NCBI RefSeq assembly: GCF_047948215.1
Contig: NC_134455.1
Location: 75,071,189-75,135,188, forward strand
Source of the DNA: Lycorma delicatula
Taxonomy: Eukaryota; Arthropoda; Insecta; Hemiptera; Fulgoridae
Reading direction: 5' to 3'
DNA: 64,000 nt
The notes beneath the pieces were generated by a model. That model ran no database searches, was not told the DNA's origin, and saw nothing but the letters and a program-made list of their open reading frames with translations. Position numbers and translations under genes: made by a program. Of the stretch, positions 23,389 to 32,236 are shown piece after piece; position 1 is the first letter of the stretch; each line of letters begins with the position of its first letter.

Positions 23389-26300
23389 TGGGAAGATGAG
23401 GCAACCTTCGTGAAAAATTTGAGAGGGTTACGTGGCGATGGATCATTGTCCTTGGTGTGATGCTCAATTTCATGATTTTAAAATTATTGTTGTTTTTTTA
23501 AGGATTATTGCTTATAACTTGTTTTATTTGGAATGTATTAGTAATGTAGTCTTTTTGTTTTTGGATGTTTTCATCTATGTGTTTTTATTATTACTCCGTA
23601 GCTACCGTTTTTAAAGTTCTAATTATTTTTTGTATTTGACTGCATAATTGTTATTATTATTATTATTATTATTGTGTGTTGTATATTGTATTTTTAATTT
23701 ATATGTGGGTGTTCTTTTGTGACTTTATGTGATATTGTGTGGCATACAAAGGTTTTGTAACTGTTCTGTTGCACAATTATAAAATAAAATAAAAATAAAA
23801 AAATAAAAAATTATTATTATTATTATAATTGTCCATAATTAAATATTGTAATCTAAAACTATTCTCTGTTATTATTTTTATAATTAAAATTTCAGTAATT
23901 AAGGTTTATGTTAAGTAATATTTGTTATTTTTTAGTCTTGCCTTTGTCATTCTGTATTATTGTCATCATTGTATTTTTTACCATTATTATTGTAATTTTT
24001 GTGGTCATTTTGTTTATTAATAATTATCATTACTGCTAAAATTGTAATTATTTGAATTAAAACTCTTATTATTACTATTACTATTATTTTTATCATATCT
24101 TTCTTAGATTCATGTTATCTACGTTAATTATTACTTGTGTGTTTATGTTAACGTTACGTGTACGTAAGTGATCTGTGTCAATTTAAAATGATAATTTTTA
24201 ATTTTTTTATAAAATCATACGGAAAACTGAGACAGAATAGTTAGTAACTGTCAAAAAAAATCTGCGGTTGTGACAGTTTATGGACTGTTACAGTGTATGG
24301 TACTGAAAAACAATCTCGCCTTAACAATCCAGGAAGAAGTGTAATTTAATAATTAATGTATAAAGTACATGTGAAATAGTAAATTTGTATAAACATATTT
24401 TTTGTTGGTTATTATAAAGAATTTACTGTGGTTAATAGACAGATCATTTTATTATATATATATATATATATATGTATATCTAAACATTAATTATATTAAT
24501 TGCTTTGGTTAATTTGACTGCATTAATTACACTTTTGATGTTAAACAGTAATTATGTGGTATAACATAACAGTTACTTATTATAATAAAATTCTTTGTGC
24601 CCTGCTTTTTTCTAACGGAATGTATTTAATTAATGATTGTATTTGTATTCGTTTTCAAATTATTATTTAAAATTTTATTCTGAATTATGTATATTTTGAA
24701 AAACGTGTGTTTTTTTTAAATTTTTTGAAAATGTTCACTATGTAACTATGTTTTTATCTGTACTTCTGTGAATATAGAAAGACTAATATAATAATAATGA
24801 TTAATGTATTATAATTAAAACTGTAATAATAATGTAATATAATTACATTCACTTTTATATGAATTTATAATTATTATTAGTATTAAAATGTATTATTATA
24901 TTATTATTATTAAAATTGTATTCCGAATTTTATATATTTTAAATTTTGTTACATATTTTTAAATTTATATGTTAACTTATAATTATTGTATATGTTCTTA
25001 TGTACTATTGTGTAATATACGAAGGCTTTATGTAGCTGTTCTATTGCACAAACAAAATAAATAAATAAATATATAATACAATAAAATAAAAGAAATAAAA
25101 TATTTGAGGATAAAAACGATGTATTTCACTTTTAAGAAGGGGGGGTTGATTTTTTGAAAAAAAATGTTTTAGAGTATACATTGTAACAAATATGCTTCTG
25201 AAGAAAATCTAATTTAGTATTTTCGTGATATCCCCCATCCCCTATACAAAATTTGAAAAAAATTAATGTGATAAGTGGCACAACATAGAAATATTTGAGC
25301 GAAATTTAAAGAAAATCGGTTGGTCAATTCTGAGATATAAGGCCAAATATACATGTACGGCACAAGTCCTGCGATAAGCCCTTCGTGTGACAAACATACA
25401 TACATACATATATATATATTTTTTTTTCTTGTTTATATAACTAGCTGGATTCTAAAACGTAAAGATTTGTAAAAAAAAACCTGATATTCCACTTTTGACA
25501 TGATCACCATATTTTCCCCATTAATATTCACCGGTAAAATAAAAACTAAATATAAAAAAAGGCAAATACTATCGCTTTTTTAATTTTGACCAAAATTTAA
25601 TTCCATCAATTCACCATATACAGAAATTTTTTAGACAATTTTGATCAATTCATGTTGAACCAGTCCGGAGTTATTAACCAAAATACAGGATTAAATATTT
25701 GCATACATCTTTTGGGAATTTCTATAACATTTTTGTGATTTTGAACTAAGGAAGTATTGAAACATTGACGTTTTCAAATACCTGCAATCCCAATTTTTTT
25801 TTCTATCACTGTATTTTCCTTTCGCACCTATTCTATAGCAGCAGTAATAGAGGCGTAATTGGGAAAATAAAAATTTTTCACATTTAAATATTTGTACACA
25901 CCACGGTGTTTGATTGTTTTTTATTTGAATGTGGATAATATTGTCTAAATTTAATTTACTAACGGACAGTAATTGTAATAACATTTAGAAATAATATGAA
26001 TTTACGTTATAGTAATAAATTTTTTAAAAATTGAAAAAGATGTTATATAATAAATGTCCCGTTCAATATAAAACAATTATCTGAATTGGTTTTAAGAATG
26101 TAAGTTTATTTTTTAGACAATTATGCGATTAGATTTAATTTTAAAATATATAATTTAAATAGAAAAATAATAATTTAAATGAAATGCTTTATTATTCGAT
26201 GTCAATTTATACAAAATAAATGACATACGAAGTACGGTTTCTTAAATATCTAGGAAGATATAGCCAAAAAGTTAATTTCCTTTTATACAACTAAAAGAAT

Positions 26301-27398
26301 CGAAAAAATAAAACGTTTATTAATTTTTACTTTTGGCTTATTTTTATGTAAATTGATGGATGCTATTTTTTGGACAGCAGAAAACTTTTTTTTTTAAAAC
26401 ATGGAATTGTAGTTGTAATCTTATGGATTACAGTAACCTAGCATTAATTATAAATTTTCATTATTTTGGTATAAATTAGCCTATATTAATTTATAAAAGT
26501 TTTACACAGAAGTTATATGATTTTTGATTATATTTTTGACAAACAATAATTAATTTTGTACAATAATACACTTTTTATATTACGTTTATCTTAAAAAAAA
26601 TGGAAAAAAAAAATATCCTGGTTTTAATTACAAATAGATTAACACATAGTTGTTTTCATGATATTTAAGAAAAAAAAACTGAAAATATTTTCTTAACGGA
26701 ACCACACAGAAATCATCTACTTTTGCTTATTTATAACAAGTAAAGAAAATCAAATAAATTATTATTTAAAAAAAAAAAACAAATTAAAAAATTAAAAAAA
26801 GTGTTACACTTGTTTATACTACTGTAAATTTAATTGAAAAATATTACATATAAAAACTTACTTGATTTTGGAATGATAGTACCTGTGTGTTCTTAAACAA
26901 GGAGAAAAGAGACTAATGAAATATTGTTTTTTTTTTTTAATTTGTCGAACAGTAAGATAATAGTTATAAATAATATATTAAAAGTTTTAAATAAAATCCT
27001 TTTTTAAAACTTGGGTTTAATGAATTTATTATATGCGCTTTTGATTTATTGATGAGGACTTCCCGGTTATAGAATTTAAAAACATCGCGTGTTCAGGAGC
27101 TTATTTTCAGTGCCGTAAATTATTATTTATTCATTTCACTTGCACGACTTAAAAATAAATTTATTCATGAGGTAAAGACCTGAATTAATTTTTTATCACC
27201 CATTTCCAAAAAAAATATATTTTTCTTTAAAGAAAAAAAAATTTCAATAACTCTGAAATTTTACAATAATTGGTTTACCAAAGTAGTTAAATGTTGCCCT
27301 AGAAAATTACATAAAAATCAGTGTTGCGAGTTATTAAGCGTTCATTAAATATTTCCTTATTCACACCTCAAAATCTGATTGTCTATAGTTTATTCCTT

Positions 27399-27436
<38 letters not shown>

Positions 27437-27775
27437 ACACCAAACATATATATATATAAACTTAAGTTAAAAAGTATTTATTTTATCAACATACCGGATT
27501 ATGCTAATTATTTAATAGAACATTACGAGGTCTGCACAAACTTGTCCAAATTTCCAGTAGTATATTCCTTATATTAATATAAAAAAAAAAAAAAAAATAG
27601 CCAACATAGGTACGTTTGAGTACCTTGTTTACAATTTCTTTTATAAATGAATTTTTATGAGAAAATTATGTTTATCATTTTATAAAAATTATAATTAATT
27701 TGTTACATTTTTTTATGTTAAACATATCTGTCACGTTTCGTTCAATAGCTTTGTAATAATAATAATAATAACAAT
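23389..27775. other. AT-rich intergenic DNA with low-copy repeats, no gene seen
   Basis: Two segments, about 23680-23790 and 24950-25070, share blocks such as ATTTATATG, TATTGTGT, a CATACAAAGG/ATACGAAGG block, and CTGTTCTRTTGCACAA followed by AATAAA-type A-rich tails, so they look like 3' ends of the same element family. A patch at 25130-25430 (CAATTCTGAGATATAAGGCC, CCTTCGTGTGACAAACATACAT) resembles a dispersed repeat. A (TA)n run is at 24454-24475. No convincing coding exon on either strand. Confidence 0.5.
27401..27440. repeat. (CA)n microsatellite
   Basis: About 20 AC units with one interruption (caa at 27428-27430), followed by a short TA run. Confidence 0.9.
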
Positions 27776-27844
27776 TTTTTTTTTTTTTTTTTTTTTTTTT
27801 TAGGAGGGAGGTGGAAATGCATTTACGCACGGAGTGTCGGGCTC

Positions 27845-27877
27845 CCGCTGATGGTATTATCCAATCACCATCAGCGG
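27845..27877 (-). repeat. 11-bp hairpin in LINE-C 3' UTR
   Basis: Arms ccgctgatggt (27845-27855) and accatcagcgg (27867-27877) are exact complements around an 11-nt loop. A second stem with a one-base bulge (CTCGACCCGGAA / TTCCGGTCGAG) lies at about 27909-27953. LINE-B has the same two-hairpin layout in its 3' UTR. Confidence 0.88.
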
Positions 27878-27980
27878 ACTACCGACTAAAACCACCCCCC
27901 TTTCTACCAGGGCTCGACCCGGAACCGTTTATCACATTACTTCCGGTCGAGTCCTCCTATACTAGCCTGTTAGGTGCTAC

Positions 27981-30089
27981 CTAATTTTCAGGACTGTCCA
28001 GGTCAACCTTTTTGGCCCTGAGTATGTTGCCGACGAATCGGGCTACGCTTTCCCAGCTGCCCAGGTCACGGAGCATCATCGCAACCACGTTGTGGGGACT
28101 CAGTGCTCCATGATCCGCCTCTAATGTCCCTCGATCTGCCGCCCACCGAGCACATTTGAAAAAGGTGTGCTCAGCGTCGTCCCGTACACCGGGACAATAC
28201 AGGCAGTCGGGGGACGGCGCTTTCCCTATGACATGGAGGTAAGCGCGGAAGTACCCGTGACCCGTTAAAAATTGGGTCATGTAGTACTCCACTTCTCCAT
28301 GCCGTCGTTCCGTCCACGGTCTGACCAGAGGAATAAGCCTTGCGGTCCATCGTCCTCTGGTCTCGTGGTCCCAGGTCTCTTGCCATGCGAGGAATGTGCG
28401 AGTGCGTTCCTCGTTGGCAATGGTCACCCGGTCTCCGCCTGCCCGCCGCCTCCCGTAGATCGCCTGGCGCTCCCTTGCTAAAGTAGCAATGGGTATGACG
28501 CCGGCGACCACAAGTACTGCAGGCTCGGAGACCGTCCGATACGCGGAAGCGACTCGCAAGGCTGCGGTGCGTTGCACCTGCGCGAGCCGCTTCCGGTTTC
28601 TCGCAACTCTTAATGCCTGAGCCCACACTTCCGACCCGTATAGCAGGATGGAATGTACCGTGGACATCAGCAATCGCCGTCTGCTGGCCTTCGGTCCGCC
28701 GACATTCGCCATAAGCCGGCTGAGAGCAGTTACGGCTCTCGCAGCTTTGTCGGCGGCTGTACGAAGCTGCTCAGCAAAGCTGAGTTTCCGGTCAATCATC
28801 ATACCAAGGTACTTTGCGGCCGGCTTGGTCTCGACAACCTCTACCCCGACCCGCAGGGAAAGAAGGGTGTCGATACGTTTCTTCGTGAGAACTACGATCT
28901 CCGTTTTGCTGAGAGCTAGAGACAATCCATGATCGTCCAGCCAGGCACCGACTCTGTGCATGGCCCGACTGAGCCTCAGTTGGGCGCGCTCCACGTCGCG
29001 GTCTGCGACAAGTAGCGCAACGTCGTCAGCGTACCCAACCAAGGCAGATTCTTCAGGCATCTCCAGCCCCAGCAAGCCATCGTAGGCGGCGTTCCAAAGG
29101 TCGGGGCCGAGAATCGACCCCTGCGCCGCCCCTGACGTGATCGTAGTCCTACGCCAGCCTGCTGCGGTCTCGTAAATGAGACCGCGGTTCCTCAGGTATG
29201 CGTCTACCATTCTCAGAAGGCATTGAGGCACATGTAACGAATGCTCCAGGGCCCGAATCATATCGCTCCATCGTGCGGAGTTGAACGCGTTTTTTACGTC
29301 CAACGTAACGAGAAGGACCACAGGTCGCGAAAAATGATTGTGGTCCTCTGCCCGCCGCACTGCCTCAACAACCTCCTGAATTGCGTCTAGGGTCGACCGA
29401 CCCTGCCGGAAACCGTACTGGTTAGGTGACAGGCCACCTGCCTGATTCATCGCCGTAACCAGTCTTTTCTTTAACAGCTTCTCCAATACCTTCCCAGCTG
29501 TGTCAAGCATACACAATAGGCGGTAGGAGGACGGCGACTCTGGGTTTTCTTTTCCTTTGGGAATTAGCACAAGACGCGCGGTCTTCCACCTGGCGCTAAA
29601 AGACCCAGCCTTCAGACATGCATTATACATGTCTAGTAGAAGACGGGGCCTGCAGCGCCCCACTAGTTTGAGTACCTCGGCCGGTATACCGTCGGGACCA
29701 GGGGCTTTTTTACATTTCAGCGACCGTAGGACTCCTTCCAATTCCTTCATCGAGAAGAGCGGGAAGTCGCCCACGTCGCTGAAGTCCCGCTCGGCACGGA
29801 CCGAGTGCGCCGGAAACAACGTCTTAACGACGTGTTCCGCTTTAGCTTCGTCTAGTGGAGCTGGTGACCGCGAGACCCCCAATCGCCGAGTTACTATCTT
29901 GTAACCTAGCCCCCAAGGGTCTGCATCCACGGTCTCCGTCAGTTCTCTCCAGCAGCGTGCCTTGCTCACGTTGATGGCTCGACGGAGCCGCTTCTTTGCC
30001 GTCTTATACTCGGCTGACCTGGCGTTCGCGTCTATGCGATTCCTCGCACGTTGCGCCACTCGTCTTAGTCGAAGACACTCCCGGCGCAA
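27981..30089 (-). CDS. LINE-C ORF2 reverse transcriptase, 5'-truncated but open
   Basis: 702 codons without a stop. Residues 1-90 are a basic, Arg-rich linker as found between endonuclease and RT (RRVAQRARNRIDANAR, DADPWGLGYKIVTRRLG). The RT follows: KKAPGPDGIPAEVLK, WKTARLVLIPKGKE, PNQYGFRQGRSTLDAI, LVTLDVKNAFNSARW, AAQGSILGPDLWNAAYDG, catalytic YADDVALLV. The C-terminus has LTGHGYFRAYLHVIG and the zinc motif CLYCPGVRDDAEHTFFKC, the same layout as LINE-B. The ATG-type start is missing: the frame is cut at about 30090, and upstream an in-frame stop lies in the tRNA-like segment. All RT motifs needed for activity are kept, but without endonuclease and promoter it is not expected to move on its own. 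Confidence 0.87.
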   Translation of the reverse strand: MRRECLRLRRVAQRARNRIDANARSAEYKTAKKRLRRAINVSKARCWRELTETVDADPWGLGYKIVTRRLGVSRSPAPLDEAKAEHVVKTLFPAHSVRAERDFSDVGDFPLFSMKELEGVLRSLKCKKAPGPDGIPAEVLKLVGRCRPRLLLDMYNACLKAGSFSARWKTARLVLIPKGKENPESPSSYRLLCMLDTAGKVLEKLLKKRLVTAMNQAGGLSPNQYGFRQGRSTLDAIQEVVEAVRRAEDHNHFSRPVVLLVTLDVKNAFNSARWSDMIRALEHSLHVPQCLLRMVDAYLRNRGLIYETAAGWRRTTITSGAAQGSILGPDLWNAAYDGLLGLEMPEESALVGYADDVALLVADRDVERAQLRLSRAMHRVGAWLDDHGLSLALSKTEIVVLTKKRIDTLLSLRVGVEVVETKPAAKYLGMMIDRKLSFAEQLRTAADKAARAVTALSRLMANVGGPKASRRRLLMSTVHSILLYGSEVWAQALRVARNRKRLAQVQRTAALRVASAYRTVSEPAVLVVAGVIPIATLARERQAIYGRRRAGGDRVTIANEERTRTFLAWQETWDHETRGRWTARLIPLVRPWTERRHGEVEYYMTQFLTGHGYFRAYLHVIGKAPSPDCLYCPGVRDDAEHTFFKCARWAADRGTLEADHGALSPHNVVAMMLRDLGSWESVARFVGNILRAKKVDLDSPEN

Positions 30090-30093
30090 CCCC

Positions 30094-30126
30094 GCACCGG
30101 TGGTTTAGTGGGAGAACGCCCGCCTG
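30094..30126 (+). pseudogene. tRNA-Gly(GCC)-like 5' half
   Basis: 33 nt starting GCACCGGTGGTTTAGTGG and ending CGCCCGCCTG. It aligns without gaps to nucleotides 1-33 of canonical insect tRNA-Gly(GCC) with five differences, by my recollection of that sequence, and keeps an A-box-like TGGTTTAGTGG. The match stops in the anticodon loop and (AAT)n follows, so the 3' half, anticodon and B box are missing. The first tRNA base abuts the 5' truncation point of LINE-C. It cannot be a functional tRNA gene. It could be a tRNA-half insertion, a tRNA gene cut by the microsatellite and LINE-A, or a SINE head. Confidence 0.65.
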
Positions 30127-30154
30127 AAATAATAATAATAATAATAATAATAAT
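30127..30154. repeat. (AAT)n run at the 5' edge of LINE-A A3
   Basis: About nine AAT units between the tRNA-Gly-like half and the first base of A3. The A3 tail (36305-36318) also runs into (AAT)n at 36319-36338. Confidence 0.9.
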
Positions 30155-30695
30155 GCCCTGAGGTAGGTAATCCCCACGTCCGGAACACAACATCTACGTT
30201 CCACGTCCAGGGCGGAAACAGCCGTACTTATGTACAATACATATAGCTGGCTAACGGGGCTCCGAGTAAATTCCTCGGATATGCTTTTCTTTTGACCTGT
30301 TTCCACCTTCAGGTCCCCTCATGGATTGGATTTTTCGGCTACCTGTAGGATATGAACAATTTATGGATTAGGAAGTGGACATATACCAAACTTAGAGCTG
30401 GCGATGTGGCGGCCACGGTCGAAGTTATTTGCAGGTGTAACGGAGACCTTTTGTTGTCCACATGCCCCCCGTGATGGCAAGCATGTAGTTAAGGTGCCCA
30501 TGTTGTTCGGAGCATGGAAGCCCTGAAAGCCTCGGTGTGTAAGGGCCTGGAGTCAGTGCAGAGACTGCGCATCCGCTCTCTGCCAGGACATATGCCGGTT
30601 CCACCGGAGTACCGGAACGGACCTCCAGGGTTGGTAGCCCTGGAGTGGGGGTGTACCCCGGCGGCTAGCCTTACTACAGAAAGGATTTATTGTTC
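30155..30695 (+). other. LINE-A 5' UTR, copy A3
   Basis: Starts GCCCTGAGGTAGGTAATCC and is collinear with the A2 5' UTR. A3 lacks part of the block at 23150-23215 of A2, an internal length difference between otherwise similar leaders. Just before ORF1 lies a strong near-palindrome: CCTCCAGGGTTGGTAGCCCTGGAGTGGGG. Confidence 0.7.
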
Positions 30696-32225
30696 ATGCA
30701 AACTGAACAATTAAACGTGGCAGAGGGTTCACGCAAACACCCTCGTTTAGAACCAGCCGTTTCGCCTGAGGCAAAACGGAGAAAAAGTGCGGAAACTAAA
30801 AGGATAGAGATTGAGGCTAGAAAAAGCTTACAAAAAGCTTTTTTTAAGAGCAATAATGCACCGAAACCTAAATATTTGGTTATTACCAAGGAAGATGGAA
30901 ATTTTTCGAAGGTGAGTCCTTTTCTCATCGCTCGGGAGATAACTAAATGCGCTGGTGGCCCTGTAAAAGAAATAAGGAAGACCTTCATGGGACTTCATGT
31001 TGAGACTGTAAATGATATCCAGTCTCAAAAGATTTTAGGGCTTAAAAAGATTGGAGAACTGGCTGTACATGTTGATTCCCACGGTACGCTCAACACCTCA
31101 AGAGGTGTGGTCGTCTGTCGGGACCTTCTAAATTGTACGGAGCAAGAAATTGTTGAGGAGTTGTCAACGCAGGGAGTCATAGAGTGTCGCCGATTGAACA
31201 TGAGGAGGAATGGCGAGGTCCTACCTTCAGCCTCTCATGTTCTCACATTTAACCGGCCTACCTTGCCGGAGAAGATTAGAGCAGGGATACATCGATTGGA
31301 TGTGCGGGCATTTATCCCGCAACCAATGCGATGCTTCAAGTGCCAACGTTTTGGCCACACCGCCATCGAATGTGAGAGAACGCAAATATGCGTGTGCGGC
31401 GAAGAGGTGCATGAGGGAGAGCCGTGTAAAGAGCCCCCTACATGCATCAATTGCAAGGGACAGCATTCATGTATCTCCAGAAATTGTCCTGTCTACAAAG
31501 AAGAAGTAGCTGTGCAGGAAGTTAAAACTCTGCAGAAAGTCAGCTACATCGAAGCCAAAAAGATTGTTAACGCCCGCAAACCCAGAGCAACAACATCTTA
31601 TGCTCAAGCTGCAGCTACTGTTCCTGCTCCTGCTCCAATTGCTGTAGATGAAAGTCTGCTCATCAGTAAACTTGCTGCTCCGAACATGGCTAACATGATT
31701 GAAAGAATTATTGACAATAAAATGAAATCTTTCAATATTAAAGATCCAATAAAGCCAAAGATATTAGTACAGCCTCCTCCCGAAGATAAAACAGCGAACG
31801 CTGCTCTCGCTCTGAAGAAAACGGACGCCAAAGCAGAATGCCAAGTCCGTCTTAGTGAGATTCGTGATGACAAGAAAACGATAATACCTACAGAGACTGT
31901 TATGGAGGCTCCCAAGCCTCCTACAACTGAAGTGGCCTCTAAGCCTCAGAGGCCACAAAAAATCACACAGGGTTGGCGAGTGTCCCCCCTCCCACAGGCG
32001 GTGACCGGTGCGCCCCCCGTGTTAGGGAGCGGCCAGGTTGCCGCCTCTCAATCGGCGCCAGAAACCGGCGCCGATCCATGCCCGTCGTCGTCGGCGGCTT
32101 CGGTGGTCTCCGATTCGGAGACCGGAAGCTACACCGGCGACGACGTTCTCCGCGAACATGATGCCGTTCGCAATATGGAGAAGAAAAGAAAAAAAAGATG
32201 GCCGAAAGGAAAACCTAGGATATAA
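30696..32225 (+). CDS. LINE-A ORF1, gag-like nucleic-acid-binding protein, intact
   Basis: 509 codons from ATG 30696 (MQTEQLNVAEGSRKHPR; an upstream in-frame TTG at 30690 is not needed). The product is expected to coat element RNA. Residues 1-50 are basic (PEAKRRKSAETKR). Residues 55-135 form the RNA-binding region (KPKYLVITKEDGNFSKVS, KEIRKTFMGLHVET). Three zinc motifs follow at about residues 210-270: CFKCQRFGHTAIEC, CVCGEEVHEGEPC and CINCKGQHSCISRNC. The rest is an Ala/Pro-rich, probably disordered tail ending in basic MEKKRKKRWPKGKPRI. No internal stops. ORF2 begins about 10-30 nt downstream. This is the only complete protein-coding frame among the LINE-A copies. Confidence 0.9.
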   Translation: MQTEQLNVAEGSRKHPRLEPAVSPEAKRRKSAETKRIEIEARKSLQKAFFKSNNAPKPKYLVITKEDGNFSKVSPFLIAREITKCAGGPVKEIRKTFMGLHVETVNDIQSQKILGLKKIGELAVHVDSHGTLNTSRGVVVCRDLLNCTEQEIVEELSTQGVIECRRLNMRRNGEVLPSASHVLTFNRPTLPEKIRAGIHRLDVRAFIPQPMRCFKCQRFGHTAIECERTQICVCGEEVHEGEPCKEPPTCINCKGQHSCISRNCPVYKEEVAVQEVKTLQKVSYIEAKKIVNARKPRATTSYAQAAATVPAPAPIAVDESLLISKLAAPNMANMIERIIDNKMKSFNIKDPIKPKILVQPPPEDKTANAALALKKTDAKAECQVRLSEIRDDKKTIIPTETVMEAPKPPTTEVASKPQRPQKITQGWRVSPLPQAVTGAPPVLGSGQVAASQSAPETGADPCPSSSAASVVSDSETGSYTGDDVLREHDAVRNMEKKRKKRWPKGKPRI

Positions 32226-32236
32226 TTTAATTAAAA

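Larger units (their letters stand above)
27776..30093 (-). mobile_element. R1-like non-LTR retrotransposon LINE-C, 5'-truncated
   Basis: Minus-strand element with a long poly(A) tail (seen as T at 27777-27801), a 3' UTR with hairpins (27802-27980) and one uninterrupted RT frame (27981-30089). The endonuclease and ORF1 are missing, so it is 5'-truncated just before the RT. GC content is about 55-60 percent, much higher than its surroundings and than LINE-B. Codon use differs too, which suggests a different family within the R1 clade. A (TAA)n run lies beyond the tail, and a tRNA-Gly-like half abuts the 5' truncation point. The intact frame and long A tail suggest it is young. Confidence 0.87.

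Noticed and set aside
27981..28930. Plus- and minus-strand alternative open frames within LINE-C (for example 28272-28932)
   Set aside because: They are shadows of the GC-rich RT frame; only the 702-codon minus frame has RT motifs.
30094..30126. A functional tRNA-Gly gene
   Set aside because: Only 33 nt are present; the anticodon, T arm and B box are missing and no continuation lies after A3.
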